Shown: positions 40,645 to 49,312, numbered from the stretch's first letter. The stretch: 64,000 bases of DNA from Lachnospiraceae bacterium (GCA_017394885.1 JAFPWO010000002.1:47111-111110), one strand, 5' to 3'. Translations and numbers: made by a program. The notes: generated by a model not told the origin, from the sequence alone.

Positions 40645-41322
40645 TCAGGGCGTCATACAGATATACGGCTGTATCGGAATGATCGTCTTATTAACGTGCT
40701 GCTCAACGAGAGGAAGAAGCCTTTGATCAACACAAAGGTATTCTGTTTCCGCTTTGCCGGAAAGCAGGGTATCCAGAAGCTGATCTCCCCGGATGACTTC
40801 GTCTGCCGTCGTTGTCGGTCCAAGCGTCGGGTTGCCGACGATGTGGATATTCAGCGCATGACAGGCATCCATGATCTCGTCACAGGTTTTGGAGATCCCC
40901 TTTGAAGTGCTGCTCCAGGGCCGGTACACATTGATCGCATAGAACACAAAAGTATCGGACGTGTTGATGGCCTGTGAGAGCTGCCCCGCCATCAGAGCGC
41001 CGTGAACACCGCCTCCGACGTCAAGGAAGGTAAATCTGCTTTTGTCCCCCAGGCTTTCGATGATCCCGGGGACCATAGAGGGAATATCCTGAAACTGTTC
41101 CTGTGCATGTACGTGTATGCCGGCGCGTTCCATCACTTCCGCCATGTTGCGGGAACGGAACAGCGGTTTCGTCTGGTCAAGATCAAAAAAGTGGACATTC
41201 GTTTCGGTCTGCGCGAGAAACAGAGCCAGATTGATCCCCAGCTCTGATTTCCCGGCTCCGGGGCCGCCGATCAGGATAAAATTATGGTACTGCGGAATAA
41301 GCTTCTGAAAGACTTTATTCAT
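40645..41322 (-). CDS. Uncharacterised P-loop ATPase linked to the oxoacid oxidoreductase
   Basis: The 225-residue soluble protein has a Walker A-like GGPGAGKSELGINLA near residue 20, a switch-like FFDLDQTKP and TFLDVGGG, resembling the SIMIBI class (MinD/CobQ/NifH-like) of NTPases. It has no transmembrane segment or Fe-S cysteine motif that I can see. It is encoded between the CoA-transferase and the ferredoxin subunit genes with short spacers (27 and 32 bases), so it is part of the pathway or its maturation, for instance cofactor or protein activation. That role is inference; I do not recognise a named function. Confidence 0.8.
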   Translation of the reverse strand: MNKVFQKLIPQYHNFILIGGPGAGKSELGINLALFLAQTETNVHFFDLDQTKPLFRSRNMAEVMERAGIHVHAQEQFQDIPSMVPGIIESLGDKSRFTFLDVGGGVHGALMAGQLSQAINTSDTFVFYAINVYRPWSSTSKGISKTCDEIMDACHALNIHIVGNPTLGPTTTADEVIRGDQLLDTLLSGKAETEYLCVDQRLLPLVEQHVNKTIIPIQPYICMTP

Positions 41323-41349
41323 GCAAAACGCCCCCTCTCTGCACGCGCC

Positions 41350-42660
41350 TTAGTGAATGTTCCATCTTTTCGCGTCTTCCCGCAGTTCATCCCTGAAATC
41401 CGGATGCGCGATCGAGATCAGATTCTCAACACGCTGCCTGATCGTTCTGCATTTCATCTCGGCAATGCCGTATTCCGTGACGATGTAGTCAATGTTGTTG
41501 CGGCTGATGGAAACAACAGCACCTTCGCTTAATACCGCTTTGATCTTGCTGAATCGTTTCCCTGCGCGGTTCGTGCCGCTGGAGGGCATTGCGATGATGG
41601 ATTTTCCTTCCGGTGAATGGATCGCGCCTTCCGCAAAATCGTTGGCTCCGCCGGTTCCCGACCATTGGCGGGTCCCGATGGATTCCGACGCAATCTGACC
41701 GGTCAGATCGACTTCAATGCAGGTGTTGATCGACACCATCCGGTACTGCTGCGCAATAACAAACGGATTATTGACGGTTGAGATCGGCATCATGTAAATA
41801 CCGGGGTTCCGGTCGATCCAGTTGTAGAGCTTGCTGCTTCCGATACAGAAAGCGGCAACGGTCTTGCCCCGGTACATCGTTTTCCGGGTGTTGTTCACCA
41901 CGCCGAGCTCAGCCAGATCGCAGATGGAATTGGTAAGCAGTTCGGTATGAACGCCCAGATCGTTCTTATCCTTGAAAGACTGTGCGACAGCGTCGGGAAT
42001 GTTTCCGATCCCGAGCTGAATGGTGGAACCGTCTTCGACGAGCTTTGCCACATTTCGGCCGATGATCAGATCCGTTTCGCTCAGATTGCTTCCGGTCTGG
42101 TTGGTCGGCGTTTTCCGTCCGCTTTCAATGACCGCTGTGATCTGAGAGATATGGAGCTCGAATTCTCCGGGAACATTCGGCATATCGTCCACGACTTCCA
42201 CGATAACCGCCCTGGCATGGTCCAGATAGTGCTTCTCCCATCCCCCGAGCGAAAGGTTGATATAACCGTGCTCGTCCATTCTGGTCCCGCTGATCATGAT
42301 AACGTCCGGATGCCACACTTCCGCGTAACGGGTGATGCATCCGTGAAAATGCAGCGGGATCAGGGAAACATTGCCGTATTGATAAGCGTCCCGCATCGTT
42401 CTCCCGAAAAAGCGGGAGGTGCATTGAAACTTATGCCGAAACTCGGGATTATACAGGAACTCATAATGCTGTGAGCAGGCTCCGAAATGGATCGTCACTT
42501 CGTTGATCCGCTCATGTATTTTGTGCAGATTGGATAACATGGTGATCGGCTCGAGCGCATCACAGCCGATTGCGATCAGATCACCGTCTTTTATCTGCTC
42601 AAGGGCTTCCTCCGGCGTGCACAGCCGGTCATGATACAGTTTCTGAACGTCGCTCATCAT
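41350..42660 (-). CDS. Acetyl-CoA hydrolase/4-hydroxybutyrate CoA-transferase family protein
   Basis: The 436-residue protein is a class I-type CoA-transferase. Motifs include GSTIQLGIGNIPDAV, the likely catalytic glutamate in GVHTELLTNS, and WSGTGGANDFAEGA near the end. It would exchange CoA between an acyl-CoA and acetate or another acid, conserving the thioester made by the oxoacid oxidoreductase. The start overlaps the stop of the upstream dehydrogenase gene (ATGATGA), so translation is coupled. The acyl group is unknown; 4-hydroxybutyrate, succinate and butyrate enzymes are relatives. Confidence 0.9.
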   Translation of the reverse strand: MMSDVQKLYHDRLCTPEEALEQIKDGDLIAIGCDALEPITMLSNLHKIHERINEVTIHFGACSQHYEFLYNPEFRHKFQCTSRFFGRTMRDAYQYGNVSLIPLHFHGCITRYAEVWHPDVIMISGTRMDEHGYINLSLGGWEKHYLDHARAVIVEVVDDMPNVPGEFELHISQITAVIESGRKTPTNQTGSNLSETDLIIGRNVAKLVEDGSTIQLGIGNIPDAVAQSFKDKNDLGVHTELLTNSICDLAELGVVNNTRKTMYRGKTVAAFCIGSSKLYNWIDRNPGIYMMPISTVNNPFVIAQQYRMVSINTCIEVDLTGQIASESIGTRQWSGTGGANDFAEGAIHSPEGKSIIAMPSSGTNRAGKRFSKIKAVLSEGAVVSISRNNIDYIVTEYGIAEMKCRTIRQRVENLISIAHPDFRDELREDAKRWNIH

Positions 42661-43658
42661 TCTTCCGCCGGTCTTATTTCACGGATCCCGTTCCTCACCG
42701 CGGCATGCTCAAAATCGCCGTTAAAGAAGCTTAACAATGACTGGCCGGCTTCTATACGGCTTTTCCGCTGAGATGAACTGGAAAAGAACCCTGCATGCGG
42801 GGTAACGATGACGTTATCCATGTTGCAGAGAGGATTCGTTTTGGGATCGATCTGCTCTCCATCCAGGACATCCAGCCCGGCAAAAGCGATTTTACCGGAA
42901 CGGAGCGCCTCGATCAGATCCGCCTCGACGGGAATGTTGCCGCGTGAAGTATTGACAAATACAACGCCGTCTTTGCATTTGTCAAAAGCTTCCTTGTTCA
43001 GCATATGAATGGTGGAAGGAAATGCCGGAACGTTACAGATAATGTAGTCGGATTCCGACAGAAAAGCATCGAAATCCTTTTTGATCACGCCGTGCTGAGC
43101 CATGGTCTCCTGGTCAACATAAGGGTCGTAAGCAGAGACTTCCGATCCGAATCCCAAAAGCCGTCTGGCGATCAGTCTGGGAATGGCGCCAAACCCAAGG
43201 ATGCCGATTTTCAATTCATTCATACAGTGCATATTTACCTGCGTCGTTGCTTTCCATTCGCCCCGTTCATGAATGGCTCTGGCATACTCGAACAGCCGCC
43301 GGTTGATGGCAAGCGTCAATGCTACGGCATGATCGGCAACCTCGTTGGTGCAATACGTCGGGCAGTTCGCCACGGCTATTTTTTTGGATGTTGCATAATT
43401 CAGATCAACATAGTTGAAACCGATACTGTTGAACTGGATCAGTTTCAGCTTCGGCAATGCATCGATTACCCGTTTGTTGAATATCTGATAGTCGCAGATC
43501 ACGGCATCGGCATCTTTACATACTTCGATCAGGGTGTCCTCGTCGTCATCCCGGATAAGCTGCGGACGGACAGCAAATTCGAAGCGGTCTTTGGGGAGCA
43601 TCTCCGCAATCAGATCCGAATACGCCGGATTGCGTCCCACATACATTACTTTGATCAT
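42657..43658 (-). CDS. D-2-hydroxyacid dehydrogenase family protein
   Basis: This 333-residue NAD-dependent enzyme has the dinucleotide motif GILGFGAIPRLIARRL, the substrate-binding arginine in VNTSRGNIP, the glutamate after LDVLDG and the catalytic histidine in VTPHAGFF. It interconverts a 2-oxoacid and its D-2-hydroxyacid, matching the oxoacid theme of the operon. It resembles the CtBP/phosphoglycerate dehydrogenase-like branch more than lactate dehydrogenase. It overlaps the CoA-transferase gene by four bases. Confidence 0.9.
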   Translation of the reverse strand: MIKVMYVGRNPAYSDLIAEMLPKDRFEFAVRPQLIRDDDEDTLIEVCKDADAVICDYQIFNKRVIDALPKLKLIQFNSIGFNYVDLNYATSKKIAVANCPTYCTNEVADHAVALTLAINRRLFEYARAIHERGEWKATTQVNMHCMNELKIGILGFGAIPRLIARRLLGFGSEVSAYDPYVDQETMAQHGVIKKDFDAFLSESDYIICNVPAFPSTIHMLNKEAFDKCKDGVVFVNTSRGNIPVEADLIEALRSGKIAFAGLDVLDGEQIDPKTNPLCNMDNVIVTPHAGFFSSSSQRKSRIEAGQSLLSFFNGDFEHAAVRNGIREIRPAEE

Positions 43659-43683
43659 TTTCGCGTTCCTTTCTCGATAATTA

Positions 43684-45150
43684 TCAGTTTCTGAATACCC
43701 TTTCTTCGATCTCCTCCCTGGTCAGCTTCTTCCTTTCCCTGGTATTCAGCAGGAAAAGGGTAAAGCCGATCGCCATCCAGATCAGGAACATGATGACCGC
43801 CAGCTTCCCGATAAAGAAGGGACTGGACGGGACAAACATGAAAATGAAGACGGCCACGGAGACGACCGAGGCAAAGATCCCGGTCGCGATCCCGCCCGGG
43901 ATCTTAAACGGACGGGGCATTTCCGGGTGCGTTTTCCGCAGGCGTACCAGCGACATTGCGGTGATCGCCCAGGAAAGCACAAAGGCCACCGCGGAGAAGC
44001 AGGTGATCGTATCGATCAGATTGGCGCCGAGGAACGGTCCCACGCAGGAAAGGCACAGCGCGGCGATCTGGCCGTGCACGGCGACGCCCCGCTCGTTCTG
44101 TTTTGCCAGCGTCTGCGGGACCAGGCGGCCCCGGCCCATGCCCATCAGCAGGTTGGCCGACGGCGTAAAGAAGCCGTTCCAGGTGGTGAACAGCCCGGCG
44201 ATGGCCCCGATCGTGATGACCCAGTACAGGATCTGTCCGAAGCTTCCGGGATACAGGCTCTTAAAGAGCGTGGACGCGGCCGGGCGGTCCATGCCCGCGA
44301 ACTGCTTCCACGGCAGCGCGCTGCCGAAGCACAGCAGGAGTCCCGCGTAGAACAGGCACGCCAGTGTGACGGAAAGGACCACGGTCTTGCCGACCGATTT
44401 GACGCTGCCGCCCGCCTCTTCCACGCCCTGCGGGATCGTTTCAAAGCCCGCGAGGAAGAAAGCCGCCTGAGCGACGATCGCGAACGCGCCGCCGAAAAAG
44501 CTGCTGTGGGAAACCTGTTTCAGGCCTTCTCCGTAGATCGCGGGATCGCTCACATCATAAACCGGCTTCAGGTTGTCCGCGCTCCCGCGGGCCACCGCGC
44601 AGACCGCGCCGAGGACCGCAGCCCCGATCAGGATGAAGCACAGGATGCGCTGCGCCTTGGCCGCGGTGGAGAGCCCCCGCATATTCAGGTAGAAGATCAC
44701 CGCCGAGCAGGCCAGGCCGATCAGGATCGTGGAAAGATAGATATCCGAACCCATGACGGAATACAGCGGCTTCCCGGATTTTAAGCCCGGGATCAGATAG
44801 CCCAGGATCTCCGTGATCTGGATCGCTTCCCAGGGAATGATCGCCACAAAAGCGCCGTAGGAAGCCCAGCCGGAGGCAAAGGCCATCCGGTTGTCGAAGG
44901 CCTTGTAGGCGAAGGCCATGCCGCCGCCGGCCACGGGGATCATCGGGACCAGCTCGCAGTAGCACAGTCCCAGAGGAACCATCATCACCAGACAAAGCAG
45001 ATAACCTACCGCGGCGGGTACCGGCCCGCCGCAGTTGATCATCCAGTTGTTGATGGAAACAGCCCAGCCGACGCCGACGATCGCGCCGAAGCCGATGCAG
45101 AAGAAATCGGCCGGGCTGACTTTTCTTATTTGTTTCTTCTCTTCTTTCAT
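43684..45150 (-). CDS. APC family amino acid permease
   Basis: The 488-residue membrane protein has about twelve transmembrane helices and the APC motif FFCIGFGAIVGVGWAV in helix 1. It ends with a charged tail (RERKKLTREEIEERVF). It should import the amino acid or amine used by this operon by proton or exchange coupling. It follows the ornithine cyclodeaminase-family gene by 63 bases. A second APC permease lies at 53071-54486. Confidence 0.9.
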   Translation of the reverse strand: MKEEKKQIRKVSPADFFCIGFGAIVGVGWAVSINNWMINCGGPVPAAVGYLLCLVMMVPLGLCYCELVPMIPVAGGGMAFAYKAFDNRMAFASGWASYGAFVAIIPWEAIQITEILGYLIPGLKSGKPLYSVMGSDIYLSTILIGLACSAVIFYLNMRGLSTAAKAQRILCFILIGAAVLGAVCAVARGSADNLKPVYDVSDPAIYGEGLKQVSHSSFFGGAFAIVAQAAFFLAGFETIPQGVEEAGGSVKSVGKTVVLSVTLACLFYAGLLLCFGSALPWKQFAGMDRPAASTLFKSLYPGSFGQILYWVITIGAIAGLFTTWNGFFTPSANLLMGMGRGRLVPQTLAKQNERGVAVHGQIAALCLSCVGPFLGANLIDTITCFSAVAFVLSWAITAMSLVRLRKTHPEMPRPFKIPGGIATGIFASVVSVAVFIFMFVPSSPFFIGKLAVIMFLIWMAIGFTLFLLNTRERKKLTREEIEERVFRN

Positions 45151-45213
45151 TTTCCGTCAACTTCCTTCCCGGAGAAGCGCCTCCGAAAAGATAAAACCGT
45201 TATGTTAACCGGA

Positions 45214-46332
45214 TCAGTTCAGATACGGGGAATCCCAGAGCAGGAGCTTGGTGCCCAGGCCCATCTTCACCGCGTTCTGATAGACCTCATAAGCCCAGCC
45301 GACATCCCATACCGGCATACCGCTGGTGATGAAGCAGATGCGCTCGTCATCGTTGACACGGCCTTCCTTGGCCCCGACCACGACGTCGCCCAGGCCGACG
45401 GCTTCGGAAAGCGGCGCCATCTTGCCTTCATACATCATGCGATAGACCTGCACGCCGATGCCGTTGATGAAGCGCTTATCCTCCGGCAGGGCCAGATGTT
45501 CTTCATAATAGACCTCGTGCATTCTCGGATTGTCCCAGTAGATCTTGGCGCTGGAGAAGTATTCCTCATCGATATTACAGCGGCCCGTGAAGATGATCGT
45601 CGAGCCCTTCTTCAGCCACTCGTTCTTCATGTTGACAGGCTTCACGGACGAAGCGGCCACGCTGATGATATCGCCCAGGCGGACGGCTTCTTCCAAGGAA
45701 TCGGCAGCCCAGGCCTTCAGGCCGTGCTTTTCGGTCACGCTCTGCGCGAAGGCTTCCGCTTTTTCCTTGAACAGGTCATAGATCACGACTTCTTTCAGGT
45801 TCTTGGCTTCCAGCGCGATCGCTTCGAAGCAGGACTTGCTGACGGGACCGGCGCCAATGCAGACGCAGACTTCCGCGTCCTTGCGGGCCAGATACCGGGT
45901 GCCGACGCCGGGCACGCAGCCGGTCCGTACGGAGCTGACCAGGTTGCCGGCCATCAGGGCGATGGGCTCGCAGGTATCGGGATCATTCAGCATGACCATC
46001 AGGATCGAGCGGGGCAGGCCGCGGGACGGGTTGATGATGTTGGAGCCGTACCACTTTTCACCGCAGACGTTGAAGCGTCCGCCTACATACGCCGGCATGG
46101 CCATGAAACGGCGGTCCGGGCCGTCTAAGGGCATGTTCGGGAACGGGCTTTCCTTCGGGAAAGAGACCATGATGCCGTGGGAATTGGCCTTGTCGCCGCC
46201 CATCCGGTAATCGCCGGAGCTTAAGAGCCCGAACAGTTCCACCTCCACATCAATGCAGTGCGCCGCATCCAGTACGCCGGCTTTAATCATTTCTTCTTCG
46301 TTCAGGTACAGAAATTCTGTCCTTTTACCCAT
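45214..46332 (-). CDS. Ornithine cyclodeaminase/mu-crystallin family protein, copy 1
   Basis: The 372-residue enzyme has the ornithine cyclodeaminase fold: an N-terminal substrate domain (YLNEEEMIKAGVLD, GEKWYGSNIINP) and an NAD(P) domain with CIGAGPVSKSC. The family includes ornithine cyclodeaminase, ketimine reductases and alanine dehydrogenase, and similar Firmicutes proteins are sometimes labelled tyramine oxidase subunit B without proof. The ATG at 46332 is chosen because AAGGAGG lies eight bases upstream; a TTG seven codons earlier is unlikely. It is first in the nine-gene operon; a paralogue is at 49511-50626. Confidence 0.85.
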   Translation of the reverse strand: MGKRTEFLYLNEEEMIKAGVLDAAHCIDVEVELFGLLSSGDYRMGGDKANSHGIMVSFPKESPFPNMPLDGPDRRFMAMPAYVGGRFNVCGEKWYGSNIINPSRGLPRSILMVMLNDPDTCEPIALMAGNLVSSVRTGCVPGVGTRYLARKDAEVCVCIGAGPVSKSCFEAIALEAKNLKEVVIYDLFKEKAEAFAQSVTEKHGLKAWAADSLEEAVRLGDIISVAASSVKPVNMKNEWLKKGSTIIFTGRCNIDEEYFSSAKIYWDNPRMHEVYYEEHLALPEDKRFINGIGVQVYRMMYEGKMAPLSEAVGLGDVVVGAKEGRVNDDERICFITSGMPVWDVGWAYEVYQNAVKMGLGTKLLLWDSPYLN

Positions 46333-46367
46333 AGTTGTTACCTCCTTATTCAATACACGTTCCTTTC

Positions 46368-46399
46368 ATTGTTCGTAAAAATGTATTTTTTACAACAAT
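46368..46399. promoter_or_regulatory. Inverted repeat in the leader of the nine-gene operon
   Basis: ATTGTTCGTAAAA and TTTTTACAACAAT form an imperfect 32-base dyad between the -10 of the minus-strand promoter and the ornithine cyclodeaminase-family start. It contains TGTA/TACA-like half-sites, the general type bound by RpiR-family proteins, and could be an operator. Confidence 0.45.
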
Positions 46400-46412
46400 C
46401 TGTTCTTTGTCT

Positions 46413-46441
46413 ATTATGGATGATACCCGGTCGTTTGTCAA
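46413..46441 (-). promoter_or_regulatory. Promoter of the nine-gene oxoacid operon
   Basis: Minus-strand TTGACA (46441-46436), 17 bases, CATAAT (46418-46413). The interval 46333-46706 is AT-rich, contains this promoter, the RpiR promoter and palindromes, and no gene. Confidence 0.75.
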
Positions 46442-46610
46442 CCGGGAAGCAGGGAGAAACTTCCTTTTATTTTGTTATTCTTTGCCGATCCGTCACTTTA
46501 TTCTGCGGCGGCCCTGTTTTTCTGTTTTTTATCCTGTATCTCTCTGTTTTATGCATGCTGTCTCCTTTTTTGTATATTTTTCCCGAAAAAGTATGTTTTA
46601 TGACATTATT

Positions 46611-46634
46611 TGTATTATTTAATACATTTGTATT
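46611..46634. promoter_or_regulatory. Overlapping palindromes at the RpiR promoter
   Basis: TGTATTA-TT-TAATACA (46611-46626) is a palindrome with perfect 7-base arms; AATACA-TT-TGTATT (46621-46634) has perfect 6-base arms and shares bases with it. They touch the -35 of the RpiR gene, as expected for autoregulation. Confidence 0.55.
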
Positions 46635-46660
46635 GACTATTGCCATGCAAGCCGTATAAT
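46633..46660 (+). promoter_or_regulatory. Promoter of the RpiR regulator gene
   Basis: TTGACT (46633-46638), 16 bases, consensus TATAAT (46655-46660), about 47 bases before the start codon. Confidence 0.75.
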
Positions 46661-46706
46661 GAAGGGGAAAGAAGGGCGGGAGCCCGCCTGAAAGGAGAAC
46701 AAAATC

Positions 46707-47552
46707 ATGAATACGGTCAGCCTGATCGACCAGAGACTGGATGACATGACGAAAACCGAGCGCCGCATCGCGGCCTTCTTTCAGGAGCATCTGAACGATT
46801 TCGCCTTCCTGACCCTGGACCGCCTGGCCGCGGCGATCAATATCAGCACGACGTCGGTCATCCGCTTCTGCCGCCGCCTCGGCTTTCAGGGCTTTAAGGA
46901 CTTTCAGGAGTCCCTGCGCAGCGACATCATGCATCAGCCGGATCTGCTGGACAAATTCCAGCGGACTCAGAGCAGCTTAATGAGCGACGAGCTGCTGGCG
47001 CGGACCGTCCAGCAGGGCGTCCTCTGTATTGAAAGCAGTTTTCACGCGATCCCGTATGAAACGCTGGCGGAATCGGTAAGGCTCCTCCTGCAGGCCGGGC
47101 GGATCTTTACCTTCGGGATGAAGGAATCCTACGCGCTGGCGCATTATGCCTATACCCGCCTGCTGACGGTCCGTGACAACGTCTTTATCCTGAGCGCGGG
47201 CTATAACGGCGAGGTGGAATCGATCTTAAGCCTCACGCCGGAGGACGTCTGCCTGGTCTTCCTCTTCCATCGCTATACCAAGATGACCCTGCAGATCCTG
47301 CCCCTTCTGCAGAAACAAGGCGCAAAGATCATTCTGGTGACCTCCGCGCCGTTTGATCAGGTCGAAAAATACAGCACCCTGCTGATCCCCTGCCTGGTCG
47401 ACGCCGGCGGGATCAAAAACTCGGCGCTGGCCCCGATCTGCCTGGCCGATTATCTGTGCAACGCGCTGGCCGTCCAGAACGGCGACGCCACGCTCCGTTA
47501 CATGCAGTGTTCCGAGAAGCTCTTCGATTCCGGTGCGGTGCTGGGAAGCTGA
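46707..47552 (+). CDS. MurR/RpiR family transcriptional regulator
   Basis: The 281-residue protein has an N-terminal helix-turn-helix (residues 1-77, with TTSVIRFCRRLGFQGFKDFQ) and a C-terminal SIS domain that binds a phosphorylated sugar or similar ligand (GRIFTFGMKESYALA, LVFLFHRYTKMTLQI). It is divergent from the nine-gene operon and probably controls it and itself through the palindromes in the common promoter region. GAAAGGAGAA precedes the start. An SIS ligand for an amino-acid pathway would be unusual; the typical SIS Ser/Thr pattern is not obvious. Confidence 0.9.
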   Translation: MNTVSLIDQRLDDMTKTERRIAAFFQEHLNDFAFLTLDRLAAAINISTTSVIRFCRRLGFQGFKDFQESLRSDIMHQPDLLDKFQRTQSSLMSDELLARTVQQGVLCIESSFHAIPYETLAESVRLLLQAGRIFTFGMKESYALAHYAYTRLLTVRDNVFILSAGYNGEVESILSLTPEDVCLVFLFHRYTKMTLQILPLLQKQGAKIILVTSAPFDQVEKYSTLLIPCLVDAGGIKNSALAPICLADYLCNALAVQNGDATLRYMQCSEKLFDSGAVLGS

Positions 47553-47564
47553 GGAAAAAGGATC

Positions 47565-47614
47565 AAAAAACAGGCTGCGGCAAGGATCTTCCCTGTCACT
47601 GCAGCCTGTTTTTT
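47565..47614. terminator. Bidirectional terminator
   Basis: A perfect 14-base stem AAAAAACAGGCTGC (47565-47578) pairs with GCAGCCTGTTTTTT (47601-47614), serving both the RpiR gene and the convergent EFR1 ferredoxin gene. Confidence 0.9.
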
Positions 47615-47627
47615 ACTGCCGTCATCT

Positions 47628-48410
47628 TCAGTCGATATGGATGACCTTCTCCGTCAGCTCTGCGGGCCGGATATTCGGGTTCGGGAAGCGTTCGCGCTTC
47701 TCGGTGATCTTCCCGATATTGAGCGCCGCGTTCGGGCAAAGCTGAACGCAGCTCAGGCACCCGATGCAGTCGGTCCCGAAATACGGCCTCTCCCGGATGA
47801 TCTGGATATTCCCGCGGGGGCAAAGCTGCGCGCAGAGGCCGCAGCCGGTGCAGTCGTTGTTTGCCTTGAAGGTTTTCACGCGCCGCGCGTGGGATTTTCC
47901 GAGGCCCTTGCTCATCTGCTCAAACGCGGCGGCTTTGGGCGGTTTCTTCCCGCTCTTTTTGCCGGCCAGCACCGCAGCCGCCACTTCCGCCGCTTTCCGG
48001 CTGATCCGCTGCCGGGCCTTTTCCGGGGTCGTCGGCGGGAGGGTCACTTTGTGCGGCATAAGCCAGATGGCGGTGGAATGGTTGGAGACCCCGGTCCAGT
48101 AATCCAGATGCACGATCTCGTCGATCTTCCGCAGCCCGCAGCCGGGATACCCCGCATACTGCTCCACGGCAAAGGTATACGCATCCGGCGCGATCTGCAG
48201 TTCCCGGATATACGCTTCCACATCCCCCGGCAGGCCGCCGGCCATGCAGGAAAAGATAAAGCCGACGCGTTTGGCTTTGCGTGCATCCGTCACGGCGGGA
48301 AAGCTGCGCATCATCACAATATCGGTATCGCCCAGCGCTTTGGCGATCTGCTTTGCCATGTCCAGACAATGACCGGCGCCGGAATAACAGTAAATCATAT
48401 TTTCGCTCAT
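47628..48410 (-). CDS. EFR1-type flavodoxin-ferredoxin fusion protein
   Basis: The 260-residue protein starts MSENMIYCYSGAGHCLDMAK, a flavodoxin-like FMN domain, and ends with two [4Fe-4S] motifs, CTGCGLCAQLCPRG and CIGCLSCVQLCPNA. It matches the EFR1 family of Clostridia, thought to pass electrons between ferredoxin and an unknown acceptor. ATG 48410 has GGGAG upstream and fits the family length; the open frame to 48527 is an extension into the promoter. It may re-oxidise ferredoxin reduced by the oxoacid oxidoreductase nearby, which is inference. Confidence 0.88.
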   Translation of the reverse strand: MSENMIYCYSGAGHCLDMAKQIAKALGDTDIVMMRSFPAVTDARKAKRVGFIFSCMAGGLPGDVEAYIRELQIAPDAYTFAVEQYAGYPGCGLRKIDEIVHLDYWTGVSNHSTAIWLMPHKVTLPPTTPEKARQRISRKAAEVAAAVLAGKKSGKKPPKAAAFEQMSKGLGKSHARRVKTFKANNDCTGCGLCAQLCPRGNIQIIRERPYFGTDCIGCLSCVQLCPNAALNIGKITEKRERFPNPNIRPAELTEKVIHID

Positions 48411-48498
48411 GGTATTTTCTCCCTGTTTCCTTTTCTGTTTCGTGCCTGCGGGCTCTTCGGCTACATATCCCTGTGTGACAGGCAGATTTCCTGATCTG

Positions 48499-48527
48499 AT
48501 GGTACCCGCCGGCGGCGTTTCCGTCAA
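48499..48527 (-). promoter_or_regulatory. Promoter of the EFR1 gene
   Basis: Minus-strand TTGACG (48527-48522), 17 bases, TACCAT (48504-48499), about 90 bases upstream of ATG 48410. Confidence 0.5.
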
Positions 48528-48559
48528 GCAATTTTACGCGGCCAAAACAAAAGGTCCCG

Positions 48560-49312
48560 TCATTCTTTCTTCGAACGCATCGCGAGATAGGACGGGATTC
48601 CCAGTTCGGACAGACGCCCCTCGGCGTTCGTGTCCTCATACAGGCTCAGCAATCGGAAGCCGGCTTCCAGCTGGCCGCCGATCTGCTCTTCCAGGGAATG
48701 GGAAAACTGGACGCCCGCTTCCGCCTCCTGCAGCTGCTTCATCTGCTCCGGATTCTGTAACGGATTGAAGGGCAGGGCGTTGACGATCATCGTCTCCTCG
48801 TTGTCCACGATATAATCCATGTAGTGGCTCGTCCCCGCCAGCAGGATCCCGCCTTTCTTTAAGACGCGGTAACACTCTTTCCAGATCGGGCGGACGTCCT
48901 CCACATAACAGTTGGATACCGGATGGAAGATCAGATCGAATTCTTCATCCTCAAACGGAAGGGGCTTTGTCATATCGCCCCGAATGATGCGGATGGGATA
49001 GCCTTCCCGTTCCGAGACCATCTGCTCGCTTTCTGTCTGCCGTCTGGAATAGTCCAGCACCGTACACGCCGCCCCCAGCGCGGCGAAGACCGGCATCTGC
49101 TGGCCGCCCCCGCTGGCCAGCCCCAGCAGCTTTTTGCCGCGCAGATCCCCCAGCCATTCGCGGGGCACCGGTTTTGTCGGCGTGAGGAGCACTTCCCACT
49201 CGCCGCGCAGTACTTTCTCATAGGCCTCGTGCGAGATCGGGCGGCCCCATTCCCAGCCTTCATCGACCCAGCGGTCTATCGTCTCCGCATTTATTTCCTG
49301 ATAATCCATCAT
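48560..49312 (-). CDS. Class I SAM-dependent methyltransferase
   Basis: The 250-residue protein has the Rossmann methyltransferase motifs: LLGLASGGGQQMPVFAALG (motif I), a GDMTKPLPFEDEEFDLIFHPV region (motifs II and III) and CYRVLKKGGILLAG. It resembles small-molecule methyltransferases of the UbiE/Methyltransf_11 group. The substrate is unknown. GAGGTGA precedes ATG 49312 (ATG 49309 also possible). It lies upstream of the EFR1 gene on the same strand and opposite the second ornithine cyclodeaminase-family gene. Confidence 0.85.
   Translation of the reverse strand: MMDYQEINAETIDRWVDEGWEWGRPISHEAYEKVLRGEWEVLLTPTKPVPREWLGDLRGKKLLGLASGGGQQMPVFAALGAACTVLDYSRRQTESEQMVSEREGYPIRIIRGDMTKPLPFEDEEFDLIFHPVSNCYVEDVRPIWKECYRVLKKGGILLAGTSHYMDYIVDNEETMIVNALPFNPLQNPEQMKQLQEAEAGVQFSHSLEEQIGGQLEAGFRLLSLYEDTNAEGRLSELGIPSYLAMRSKKE

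Noticed and set aside
46387..46625. AT-rich stretch considered as an insertion or attachment site
   Set aside because: It is explained by two promoters and regulator-type palindromes; there are no terminal inverted repeats, target duplications or integrase genes.
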